Source: Sellimonas caecigallum
GTDB taxonomy: Bacteria; Bacillota; Clostridia; Lachnospirales; Lachnospiraceae
Assembly: GCF_045038405.1 (NCBI RefSeq)
Contig: NZ_CP173660.1
Location: 682,001-746,000 of the forward strand
Direction: 5' to 3'
DNA length: 64,000 nt
Shown here one piece after another: positions 1-8,141 of the stretch. Within the stretch, counting starts at the first letter, position 1; each line of letters starts with the position of its first letter. Under the pieces are notes generated by a model that searched no databases, was not told where the DNA came from, and worked only from the letters and a program-made list of their open reading frames with translations. A program made the translations under genes and the position numbers.

Positions 1-425
1 CATTCGATGAGCTTCAAATCTGCGCGAATAGATTTGGCTCTGATTTCCTCGATAGCCGCCATATCCTCGATCCCGTATACTTTTTTGTCCGCCCCGAAAG
101 AAAGGTAAATCTGATCCGCTTCGCCTATGAGTTCTGACGCGGCTTCATATCCAAGGATATCCGGAAGGGTTCCGCCCACTTCCGGCGACAGGGAAAGTTT
201 CCCATCTGAAAACGCTCCTGCACCTGCAAATCCCGTCGTGATGGAACATGGCTTACACCCCATACACACTTTGGTTGTCCGCTTCGGGCAGCTCCTTTTT
301 TCTATGGAGCGCCCTTTTTCCAGCATCAGCACCCGTTTCCCCGGATCTCTTTTCATCAGTTCATACGCGCAGAAAATTCCGGAAGGCCCCGCACCGATAA
401 TGATCACATCATAATTTGCTCCCAA
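1..425 (-). CDS. NAD(P)/FAD-dependent oxidoreductase, C-terminus beyond window
   Basis: Only the N-terminal ~141 residues lie in the window; the gene runs off the left edge. The minus-strand reading begins LGANYDVIIIGAGPSGIF, a Rossmann FAD-binding motif (GxGxxG) at about residues 8-16. A Cys-rich stretch (CMGCKPCSITTGF) and FAGAGAFSDGKL follow, typical of the large COG2509 flavin dehydrogenases of clostridia. The start is probably TTG at 425, because GGAGG lies about 7 bases upstream and no ATG is available. The reaction is not known for this family; it is a cytosolic flavoprotein by sequence. Confidence 0.75.
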   Translation of the reverse strand, partial: MGANYDVIIIGAGPSGIFCAYELMKRDPGKRVLMLEKGRSIEKRSCPKRTTKVCMGCKPCSITTGFAGAGAFSDGKLSLSPEVGGTLPDILGYEAASELIGEADQIYLSFGADKKVYGIEDMAAIEEIRAKSIRADLKLIE

Positions 426-445
426 GTCTGTACCTCCAAAATCGT

Positions 446-979
446 TTAAAAAATCTTGTTTACAAGTCTGCAGTATTCCTCATATGCCTCAATCCCGGAA
501 AACCGTTCTTTCAAGACATCTCTTATCCCTTTATAGTACCAGCCGATCCGCTCTTTATCTTTCATGCGGAAACGGTTCCAGAATTCTTCTCCCACCTTTG
601 GATAGTCGCGGTTAATATCGCGCATATTGGACAGCTTGTCCGCAAGCCCTATCATCTGTACTTCATACGGTGCTGTCCGGAGCCGTTCGATGGTAGCTCC
701 TTTTCTTTCTTCCCATGATTTCGATTTATCTTCACTCTCCTGAGCTACAAGGGAGGCCACGCGCTCTGTAAAAAGGCTGGCCAAAAGCTCCTGTGTCACT
801 CCTTTGCAATCCTCGATGGTGTCGTGCAGAATAGCTGCGCTGATGATCTCCTCATCTGTCGTCATCGTCGCTACGATGTCCCCCACTTCGATAGGATGGA
901 CAATATACGGCCTTTTCGTCCCTTTGCGAAGCTGCCCTTCGTGTGCCTTTGTGGCAAATTCCAACGCCTGATCTATCAT
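446..979 (-). CDS. HD-domain phosphohydrolase, small alarmone hydrolase-like
   Basis: This 177-residue protein has the HD fold of RelA/SpoT hydrolase domains: FATKAHEGQLRKG near the N-terminus, HPIEV, then ILHDTIED, which carries the metal-binding His-Asp pair. It lacks a synthetase, TGS or ACT domain, so it resembles stand-alone small alarmone hydrolases (MESH1/SAH type) that may remove the 3'-pyrophosphate of (p)ppGpp. The substrate is inferred, not shown. I chose ATG 979 because AGGA precedes it by about 9 bases. A longer frame to 1060 would run through a good promoter (1034-1062). It ends 20 bases before the flavoprotein start. Confidence 0.75.
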   Translation of the reverse strand: MIDQALEFATKAHEGQLRKGTKRPYIVHPIEVGDIVATMTTDEEIISAAILHDTIEDCKGVTQELLASLFTERVASLVAQESEDKSKSWEERKGATIERLRTAPYEVQMIGLADKLSNMRDINRDYPKVGEEFWNRFRMKDKERIGWYYKGIRDVLKERFSGIEAYEEYCRLVNKIF

Positions 980-1033
980 TTTCCCCGAATCCTTTCTGAA
1001 ATCATCCGTCCAAAGCTCCTGATTTCTGACTTT

Positions 1034-1062
1034 ATTGTAACACTTCTTTCTTTTCTTCACAA
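1034..1062 (-). promoter_or_regulatory. sigma-A type promoter for the HD gene
   Basis: On the minus strand TTGTGA (1062-1057) and TACAAT (1039-1034) are separated by exactly 17 bases. It lies 55-83 bases upstream of ATG 979 and supports that start. Confidence 0.55.
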
Positions 1063-1103
1063 CGTTTGTATGGTATCATCGTTTAAAAAAGGAGAAGATG
1101 AAA

Positions 1104-1853
1104 ATGAATAAACAGAAACCTTGTGTTCTCATAACCGGATCTTCCAGAGGAATCGGCCGGGCATGCGCCCTCCTCTTTGCATCTCGCGGATATCATGTCT
1201 TTTTAAACTGCCGAAGTCATCAGAAAGCCCTTTCGGATGTGGCCTCCAAGATTTCTTCCTTTCCAGGCGGATCCTGCGAGCTCTGCCCGGGAGATGTGGG
1301 AGACCCAGGCGATGTCCGGAAAATCTTTGATTTCATTCGTACTTCAGACTATACGGACGGTGGACTTGACGTCCTCATCAACAATGCCGGCATCTCCCAC
1401 ATCGGCCTTCTAAGCGATATGAGCGACACCGAATGGATGCGTATTGTAAACACAAACCTCTCTTCCGTGTTCTACTGCTGCCGGGAGAGCATTCCCTATA
1501 TGGTATCACGAAAAAAAGGGCGGATCGTGAACGTCTCTTCTATGTGGGGTCAAAGCGGAGCCTCCTGCGAAGCAGCCTACTCCGCCACAAAATCCGGCGT
1601 CCAGGGTCTTACAAGGGCGCTGGCAAAAGAGCTGGCCCCAAGCAATATCCAAGTCAACGCCATCGCCTTCGGTGTGATCGACACGGAGATGAACGCCTGC
1701 CTAAGTCCGGAAGAACGCGAGTCTCTCGCCTACGACATCCCTGCCGGCCGGTTTGCCACAGCCGTGGAAGCGGCCCGCATGATCTGGGATACCGCCCACG
1801 CTCCGGAATATATGACCGGGCAGGTAGTCGGGTTTGACGGTGGTTATTTATAA
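1104..1853 (+). CDS. short-chain dehydrogenase/reductase (FabG/YmfI-like)
   Basis: This is a 249-residue classical SDR. It has the NAD(P)-binding TGSSRGIGRA near the start, NNAG mid-protein, the catalytic Ser (VNVSSMWG) and YSATKSG with the catalytic Tyr and Lys, and a C-terminal QVVGFDGGYL. Such proteins reduce 3-oxoacyl-ACP (FabG) or, for YmfI-like members in Firmicutes, the 5-aminopentanone group on elongation factor P; sequence alone does not decide. No fab genes are nearby. GGAG at 1091-1094 fits ATG 1104 (9 bases) better than ATG 1098 (3 bases). It converges with the DsdA-PHP gene, 7 bases apart. Confidence 0.85.
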   Translation: MNKQKPCVLITGSSRGIGRACALLFASRGYHVFLNCRSHQKALSDVASKISSFPGGSCELCPGDVGDPGDVRKIFDFIRTSDYTDGGLDVLINNAGISHIGLLSDMSDTEWMRIVNTNLSSVFYCCRESIPYMVSRKKGRIVNVSSMWGQSGASCEAAYSATKSGVQGLTRALAKELAPSNIQVNAIAFGVIDTEMNACLSPEERESLAYDIPAGRFATAVEAARMIWDTAHAPEYMTGQVVGFDGGYL

Positions 1854-1860
1854 ATCAGTA

Positions 1861-4176
1861 TCAGAGAAAAATCGGATTGCTCCACGCTGTCTTTCCGTAC
1901 CGGTCTGTACATTTTACTCTCACATATTTCTCATGTCCTTTGAGGGTATACTCGCCGCTTTGTATCGTTTCATCCACGGAGCTGCAGACGATAGATCCCC
2001 CGTCATTGATACAGTTTCCGACGATGAAATCGATACGGTACACCGGGCTGGATGTGACATATGCCCTTCCGTCCCGGATACCCCAGTCATAGATCTCTGG
2101 TCCTGATGAAGAATAGTAATTTCCAGCCATCATATTTTTTATGATCTCTTCATGGGAAAGTATGTCCGCTTTCACGACAATATATCCGCCGCAGGCATCT
2201 TCCACGATGCCGTCATTGTGATTGTCATCGGACGCAAATGCAAAAATCCTCTTTCCTTCCCTCAGCATCACGTCCCAGTATGTCTCATCATACCCTGTCG
2301 CGCTTTCGTTGACTGTACCGTAATTGTAAATTTCCAGAGCCCAAAGTCCTGTTGTATGGATGAATTCCTCATCCCGCACTCTGGACCAAATTGGATGATT
2401 ATACGTTGCGATCATCCCTCTGGATGTCATCTCATCTGCCAGCTTCTGTGCCGCATCGGCTCCGTCCCATGTGCCGTAGTACTTGGCCACCGGATGTTTC
2501 TCCATATGTTGATACGGCTTTTTCTTTGCATGTTCCTGCATTTCTTTCGTGCCCAGGATTCCATGGATATGGTGTACTTTCTGCCTGAGCTTTGCGTCTT
2601 CTGACTCATAGAGAACCGCGGATGCTTCGAGCCCCGGCAGGATGATAAAGTCCTCACAGTCAAATTCTTCCCGGTAATCTGTGTAAAGATCATGTTCGGA
2701 AAAACATAGAAAATGATATCCGTGTTCACGGAAAAGCTTTACCGACTCCTCAGGTGTGAGACAGCCGTCAGAATTGACCGTGTGGCTGTGGAGATTTCCT
2801 TTGTACCAGTTTCCTCCTTCTGTGAATCCCGGTATCGTCAGGCTTGCAAGCTCTGCTTCCTTGAGATATTGATCTCGCATTTCTTGCGGAACAAGACTGC
2901 CCCCGGTCGCCCAGACAATCTGCGCTGCATCTTTCATGACCGGCTCCAGCCCGTTTTCCTTTATATAAGTCTGAAATACCTCGTTTTCCGACAGAGCTTT
3001 TACCCCTTCGAATCCCGCACAGGCGCTTGGTTCAAGGAAGATCTCTTCCGTATCCATGAGAAGCTTCATGTATTTCAGAAGAGATCTGTCCTCCACCGTC
3101 ACTTCGCCGCTTAAAACAGTCTCCATGATCTTCCCCGCAAATACGGAAGGACGTCCCACCGCCAGACCGTCGGCATCGGTCTTTCCTGTAAGACCGATGT
3201 CCTGAACTGCGATCTCATTGTGGAGCCCCGAAGCCATGCCAAGAAGCATACAAGGCGCCTGGACCGGCTCCGCAAAGAAGCAGTGAACCGCATCGCCGAA
3301 CACCCACTTGAGCCCGGCTGTGATGCCACCCGGCGCTCCTCCAACTCCGCACGGAATAAAGACGAACAAAGGATGCTCCTCATCCACCGTGATCTTCTTC
3401 TCATCGAGCTGCGCCTTCAGCCGTTTCCCCGCTGTCGCATAACCGAGAAACAAAGTCCTGGAATTCTCATCATCCACAAAATAACTGTTTGGATCCTGAT
3501 CTGAGAGAGCCCTTCCGCATTTTACCGCTTCCCCGTAATCCTGTTCATATTCTTTCACTTCCACACCGAATTTTCTCAGAAGTTCTTTCTTCCACTCTTT
3601 GGCGTCCGCGGACATATGGACGATCACGCGAAAGCCGAGTACCGCGCTGATGATGCCGATACTAAGCCCCAGGTTTCCTGTAGAGCCAACCTGGATCGTG
3701 TAATTTTGAAATACCGCACGCTTTTCTTTGTCTCCCAGCACAGCATAGCTGTCTCCTTCTTTCAAAAGACTGTGCTTCTTTGCAAGATCTTCCGCGTATT
3801 TCAGCACCTCGTAAATTCCTCCCCTTGCCTTCACAGATCCCGCAATGGCAAGATGACTGTCTTCTTTTAAAAGGAGTCTTCCCGGTATGGAGATGTGCAG
3901 CTTCTCCTCCATCGCCGATTGCATGTTCCGGATCTCTTCCAGAGGGGACTCGATCACGCCGTTTCTTTCTTTTGTCTCCGGAAAGTACCGAAGGATCAGA
4001 GGTGCAAATCTTTGCAGCCTCTCCTGGGCGTCATCAATCTCTTCCGGTCTGATTTCAAACACCTCTTTTTCCTCTTCCCAGGAAAGTTTCCCAGGATTGA
4101 TCCACGCAAGCTCCCCGGCACCTGCAAGCTCTCTTACTATTGGATTGTCTTTGATCTTATCTGCCATCTTCTCCAT
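1861..4176 (-). CDS. D-serine dehydratase-like domain fused to a PHP (CehA/McbA-like) domain
   Basis: A 771-residue fusion. Residues ~1-440 match D-serine ammonia-lyase (DsdA, usually ~440 residues): AGSVKARGGIYE carries the PLP lysine, and QVGSTGNLGLS and VGGAPGGI bind the cofactor phosphate. The domain ends in a normal-looking WATGGSLVPQEM. From about residue 456 a PHP metal-dependent phosphoesterase begins (NWYKGNLHSHTVNSDG), with CFSEHDLYTD, ATYNHP and FASDDNH as further metal ligands and a C-terminal beta domain. DsdA converts D-serine to pyruvate and ammonia; the PHP substrate is unknown. GGAGG sits 5 bases before ATG 4176; ATG 4188 would have the SD inside the coding sequence. A terminator separates it from the mal operon upstream. 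Confidence 0.85.
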   Translation of the reverse strand: MEKMADKIKDNPIVRELAGAGELAWINPGKLSWEEEKEVFEIRPEEIDDAQERLQRFAPLILRYFPETKERNGVIESPLEEIRNMQSAMEEKLHISIPGRLLLKEDSHLAIAGSVKARGGIYEVLKYAEDLAKKHSLLKEGDSYAVLGDKEKRAVFQNYTIQVGSTGNLGLSIGIISAVLGFRVIVHMSADAKEWKKELLRKFGVEVKEYEQDYGEAVKCGRALSDQDPNSYFVDDENSRTLFLGYATAGKRLKAQLDEKKITVDEEHPLFVFIPCGVGGAPGGITAGLKWVFGDAVHCFFAEPVQAPCMLLGMASGLHNEIAVQDIGLTGKTDADGLAVGRPSVFAGKIMETVLSGEVTVEDRSLLKYMKLLMDTEEIFLEPSACAGFEGVKALSENEVFQTYIKENGLEPVMKDAAQIVWATGGSLVPQEMRDQYLKEAELASLTIPGFTEGGNWYKGNLHSHTVNSDGCLTPEESVKLFREHGYHFLCFSEHDLYTDYREEFDCEDFIILPGLEASAVLYESEDAKLRQKVHHIHGILGTKEMQEHAKKKPYQHMEKHPVAKYYGTWDGADAAQKLADEMTSRGMIATYNHPIWSRVRDEEFIHTTGLWALEIYNYGTVNESATGYDETYWDVMLREGKRIFAFASDDNHNDGIVEDACGGYIVVKADILSHEEIIKNMMAGNYYSSSGPEIYDWGIRDGRAYVTSSPVYRIDFIVGNCINDGGSIVCSSVDETIQSGEYTLKGHEKYVRVKCTDRYGKTAWSNPIFL

Positions 4177-4194
4177 TTTTTCCTCCATGTGACA

Positions 4195-4231
4195 AAAGAG
4201 TACACCCCATATAACATGAACCGTACTCTTT
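4195..4231 (-). terminator. terminator at the end of the maltodextrin operon
   Basis: AAAGAGTAC and GTACTCTTT are perfect inverted arms (9 bases, loop 19). On the minus strand the second arm runs into TTTTGT. It lies between the maltose acetyltransferase stop and the DsdA-PHP start, so it should end or attenuate the mal transcript. Confidence 0.6.
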
Positions 4232-4238
4232 GATCTTT

Positions 4239-4868
4239 CTATATATTCATTTTTTCTTGGATCGCTTTCCAGGCTTCATCGTCGATTTCTTCATCCCGGA
4301 ACAGCTTCCTTTTATCCTCCTCCGTGATCTTTCGGATGACTTTACACGGATTTCCAGCTGCCACTGACCAGTCTGGTATATCTTTTGTCACAACGCTCCC
4401 CGCGCCGATCACGACATTGTCTCCGATCCGCACTCCCGGACAGACTACTGTGTTGCCGCCGATCCAGACATTATCTCCAATGACAACTTCTTTTCCATAT
4501 TCGTAAGCGGAGTTCCGTGTGTCCGGATAAATCGGATGCCCTGCCGTATAGATGGCCACGTTTGGGGCAAGCTGACAGTTATCCCCGATCCTTACTTTCG
4601 CCACATCCAGTATCGTACAGTTGTAATTTGCGAAGAAATTTTTCCCCACTTCGATGTGGGATCCGTAGTCGCAGTAAAACGGCGGATTGATCCATGCCCC
4701 TTCGGATTTTCCAAGGAGTTCCTTTATCACTTCAGAAAGCCCATCGAAATCCGAACGGTCCATAAAGTTCAGTTTCTGCAAGAGTCTGCGGCATACAGCC
4801 TGTTCTTCCAGTACGGATCCGTCCGACACATATGCCATTCCTGCATCTCTTCGTTCTCTCATATTCAT
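4239..4868 (-). CDS. maltose/galactoside O-acetyltransferase family (hexapeptide repeat)
   Basis: A 209-residue left-handed beta-helix acetyltransferase. It shows the N-terminal Mac domain (MRERRDAGMAYVSD), the hexapeptide-repeat body, NCTILD, AGHP with the catalytic His, and the end motif GSVVTKDIPDWSVAAGNP, all as in Maa/LacA. These enzymes acetylate maltose, glucose or galactosides with acetyl-CoA, perhaps to detoxify surplus sugar. It is the last gene of the maltodextrin operon, 33 bases after neopullulanase, which favours a maltose/glucose substrate. ATG 4862 (two codons in) is an alternative start. Confidence 0.85.
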   Translation of the reverse strand: MNMRERRDAGMAYVSDGSVLEEQAVCRRLLQKLNFMDRSDFDGLSEVIKELLGKSEGAWINPPFYCDYGSHIEVGKNFFANYNCTILDVAKVRIGDNCQLAPNVAIYTAGHPIYPDTRNSAYEYGKEVVIGDNVWIGGNTVVCPGVRIGDNVVIGAGSVVTKDIPDWSVAAGNPCKVIRKITEEDKRKLFRDEEIDDEAWKAIQEKMNI

Positions 4869-4901
4869 AATCGATACCTGTGCATTCCTTTCCTTTTTCG
4901 T

Positions 4902-6656
4902 CTATTTCCTGCGGATCAGTGTCCCGTTTTTCTCAAGGACTCCATCTTGATACCTCCGCGCAAAGAGGATTTCTCCTTCTTCCTTTACTGACACATCGGC
5001 ATCCGAACAGTTCAACAGTACTTCGATGGAATGTCCATATCCGTCCAGTTTCACATACTCTACGAGACGCGGCTCATCGTATGTCTCCGGAAAGTGGAAA
5101 TGCGGGCTTCTTGTCATCGGTTCCTCTTTTCTGAGGGCGATCAGCTTTTTCATCTCCCGGATCTTTTCCTGGTTTTCTTCTTCATCCAGAAGATCCCACG
5201 GCATACATCTCCTGCAGTCCGGGTCGTGACCGCCTTCCATGGCAATTTCTGTCCCGTAATAGATGCAAGGGCTTCCCGGCATCGTAAACAATACGGCAAG
5301 CTGCTGGTAAAAAAGATCCAGATCATGGAACCGGTTCATGAGGCGTTCTGTGTCGTGGGAATCCAGGAGATTGAACAGGACGTTGTTGCACTGCTGCATG
5401 TACATCGTATAACAGCGGTTGATCATGTAGGCAAAATCCCGTTTCCCCATAGTCTTATCGATAAAAAAGTCGTGAATGCCGCTCATGAGCGGATAATTCA
5501 TAACCGAATCATACTCATCCCCCAAAAGCCACTGACTTGCGTCATGCCATATTTCCCCAAGCAGGTAGATATCCGGTTTGATGGCTTTTACATGTTCCCG
5601 GACGATCTTCAAAAACCGGTGGGAAATCTCGTTTCCTACGTCAAAACGGATCCCATCGATGTCGTAATCCCGGATCCATCCTTCCACAACAGTACAGAAA
5701 TAGTCGATCACTTCTGGTTCGTTTGTATTGAGTTTTGGCATACCGTCGGCAAATGCAAAGGAATAAAATCTGCCGTCCCGTGTGCTGGCCTTCTTCCCGA
5801 TCTGGGACCAGTCATTGACCATAAACCACCCTGCATACCGGGAGTTTTTTCCATTTTTCAGCACATCCATCCACGGTGCAAACTTTCTGCCGCAGTGGTT
5901 GAAGACGGCGTCCACCATGACGCGGATACCGTTTTCATGGGCTTCTTTCACAAGACTTTCGAATTCCTTCTCATCTCCGAATGCCGGATCGATTTTCGTG
6001 TAATCTGTCGTATCGTACTTGTGATTGGATTCCGCTTCCATGATGGGATTTAGATAGATACCTGTGATCCCAAGCTCTCTCAGATACGGAATCTTCATCC
6101 GTATCCCTCTCAGATTGCCTCCGAACTTTTCTTCATTTGTAACGGAACCTTCATTCCTCCACGGAAGGATATCCCCACTGTTTTCTTCTGGCGTACCGTT
6201 GGCAAACCGGTCCGGAAAAATCTGATACCAGACCGTCTCATTGACCCACCCTGGAGTCCGGTTTACATCCGCCGGATTCATCCACGGGACGGTAAAGCAC
6301 TGAAGCATCCGTCCGTCCATCTCCATCTGTTCTTTTGTGAGAAATCCGTCCTCAAAATAGTACCAGACCTCATCCTCGGTGTGAAGTTCAAAATAATATT
6401 TGCATCTTTTATACTTTGGAACGAGGGTCGTCGTCCACCAGATCTGATGCTGCAGGTATTTTTTATAGACGATTTCTTCCTTCGTCCCGGTCCACTTTTC
6501 CTTTCCTCCGAGGATCCCTGCTTCAAAGGGATCCCCGTAGTACAGAAAGACCTTTTTTACATCATATCCGGTTTTCAGATTCACGATGAGTTCGTCCTCG
6601 TTGAGCGCATAGCTCATCTGCTCTGTCGTCTTATGATACACTCCGGTAAAATCCAT
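4902..6656 (-). CDS. GH13 neopullulanase/cyclomaltodextrinase-type alpha-glucanase
   Basis: This is a 584-residue intracellular GH13 enzyme without signal peptide. An N-terminal ~130-residue CBM34-like domain precedes the barrel, which opens with VWYQIFPDRF. Catalytic residues are visible: nucleophile Asp in GIRFDVGNE, acid Glu in LLGEIWHD, and the third Asp in LLDSHDTERL. MDAVFNHCG is region I. The architecture fits GH13_20 enzymes, which open cyclodextrins and cut pullulan or short maltodextrins. It follows malQ by 6 bases in the same operon, so it probably processes imported maltodextrins. Confidence 0.88.
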   Translation of the reverse strand: MDFTGVYHKTTEQMSYALNEDELIVNLKTGYDVKKVFLYYGDPFEAGILGGKEKWTGTKEEIVYKKYLQHQIWWTTTLVPKYKRCKYYFELHTEDEVWYYFEDGFLTKEQMEMDGRMLQCFTVPWMNPADVNRTPGWVNETVWYQIFPDRFANGTPEENSGDILPWRNEGSVTNEEKFGGNLRGIRMKIPYLRELGITGIYLNPIMEAESNHKYDTTDYTKIDPAFGDEKEFESLVKEAHENGIRVMVDAVFNHCGRKFAPWMDVLKNGKNSRYAGWFMVNDWSQIGKKASTRDGRFYSFAFADGMPKLNTNEPEVIDYFCTVVEGWIRDYDIDGIRFDVGNEISHRFLKIVREHVKAIKPDIYLLGEIWHDASQWLLGDEYDSVMNYPLMSGIHDFFIDKTMGKRDFAYMINRCYTMYMQQCNNVLFNLLDSHDTERLMNRFHDLDLFYQQLAVLFTMPGSPCIYYGTEIAMEGGHDPDCRRCMPWDLLDEEENQEKIREMKKLIALRKEEPMTRSPHFHFPETYDEPRLVEYVKLDGYGHSIEVLLNCSDADVSVKEEGEILFARRYQDGVLEKNGTLIRRK

Positions 6657-6662
6657 CTTTTC

Positions 6663-8117
6663 CTATGCCCTTTCTGTCATCGCTTTCCTGTAACGCCGAA
6701 GCTGCTTTGCTGCCTCTTCCATATCCGGCATCCTCCACTCCCAGTTCGGAGAACCGACGGTGCCCGGTGTATTGATGTGTCCTTCCGCACCAAGTCCGAG
6801 GATGTCCGCCATCGGAATAATAGCGTATTCTGCTCTGCTTTTCCATGTATATGTAAGCAGACGATCCTTTACGGATCCCTGTTTGATTCCCTGTCTTGTG
6901 AGGAATCTCCTTACTTTCCGTCTGGCCGCTTTGCTTAAGCTTTCATACCACTGCATCAGCGTATCGTTGTCGTGTGTCCCTGTATAGATGATCATATTTT
7001 CTGCATCGCCGAAACTGTCGTAAGCGTATTTTCCTTTTGTCTCAATGCTGAACACAAGGATTTTCATCCCTTTCAGGTGGTAGTGATTTTTCAGAAGGAG
7101 CACTTCCGGACGCAGCTCCCCTAAATCTTCCGCCACCAGATCAAGACCCGGAATCTTTGCTTTCAGCGTGTCGATCACTTCGTACCCCGGTGCCTCGATC
7201 CATTCTCCCTCGATGGCTGTCGGACAGGAAGCTGGAATCTTCCAGAATGTATCAAACGCCCGGAAATGATCGATCCGGATAATGTCAAACAGTTTCTGGC
7301 TGTAGCCGATACGGTCCACCCAGAACTGATAACCGTTTTCTTTCATATAGTCCCAATCATAGATCGGATTGCCCCATCTTTGCCCTGTGGCGCTGAAATA
7401 ATCCGGAGGCACACCGGCGATGAAGATCGGACGCCCGTCTGTATCCAGAAGGAAGTTGTCTTTCCCTCCCCACACATCCACCGAATCGATGCCCACATAG
7501 AACGGGACATCTCCCATGATCCGGATACCTGCGTCGTTGGCTGCATTTTTTACCTCCATCCACTGGATGAAAAAGATATACTGAAGGAACATATGGTAGT
7601 CCGCTTCGATTTTATTTTCCTCAGACAGCGGTGTCCGTTTGTCCGGCCAGTCTTTGTCTTCCTGTCTCCACTCATTCCAGCAGACATTTCCGTTGGCTTT
7701 CTTAAGGGCCCGAAAAACAGCGTATTCATACACCCACTCCTGAGCTGCAAACGCTTTGTAGTCTTCGGTCTCTTCAAACGCAGCAAACGCCTCTCTAAGA
7801 TACGGTTCCTTGAATGCCCGAACCTGGTCGTAGTCCACTTTCGTCTCCATCTCCCGGAAAGCAGGAGGCATTTCTTTTAGGAGTCCTTTCTCGTAAAGAG
7901 ACTCGAGACTGATGAAAAGTTCGTCCCCTGCGCAGGAGGAGTACGGCTGATACGGGGAGTTTCCATACCCTACCGGATTCATCGGTAGAATCTGCCAGAT
8001 CTTTACTCCGTTGTCTTGAAGCTGCCGGATGAATTCATATGCATAAAAGCCAAGATCCCCCACCCCCGTCCGGGACGGGAGGGAAGATACCGGCATCAAT
8101 ATTCCTGATTCTCTCAT
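6663..8117 (-). CDS. malQ: 4-alpha-glucanotransferase (amylomaltase, GH77)
   Basis: A 484-residue GH77 enzyme that moves glucan segments between maltodextrins, releasing glucose and making longer chains for phosphorylase. It begins with GILMPVSSLPSRTGVGDLG and contains GNSPYQPYSS, nucleophile Asp in IRIDHFRAFD, acid Glu in AEDLGE, and the THDNDT motif. Length is normal for the family. It sits between phosphorylase (24 bases upstream) and neopullulanase (6 bases downstream) in the mal operon. Cytosolic. Confidence 0.95.
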   Translation of the reverse strand: MRESGILMPVSSLPSRTGVGDLGFYAYEFIRQLQDNGVKIWQILPMNPVGYGNSPYQPYSSCAGDELFISLESLYEKGLLKEMPPAFREMETKVDYDQVRAFKEPYLREAFAAFEETEDYKAFAAQEWVYEYAVFRALKKANGNVCWNEWRQEDKDWPDKRTPLSEENKIEADYHMFLQYIFFIQWMEVKNAANDAGIRIMGDVPFYVGIDSVDVWGGKDNFLLDTDGRPIFIAGVPPDYFSATGQRWGNPIYDWDYMKENGYQFWVDRIGYSQKLFDIIRIDHFRAFDTFWKIPASCPTAIEGEWIEAPGYEVIDTLKAKIPGLDLVAEDLGELRPEVLLLKNHYHLKGMKILVFSIETKGKYAYDSFGDAENMIIYTGTHDNDTLMQWYESLSKAARRKVRRFLTRQGIKQGSVKDRLLTYTWKSRAEYAIIPMADILGLGAEGHINTPGTVGSPNWEWRMPDMEEAAKQLRRYRKAMTERA

Positions 8118-8141
8118 ATCTGTTATCCTGCCTGTCTTTTT

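Noticed and set aside
5031..6053. Long plus-strand frame of 340 codons
   Set aside because: It is antisense to the neopullulanase gene, whose catalytic motifs are clear; codon patterns mirror that gene.
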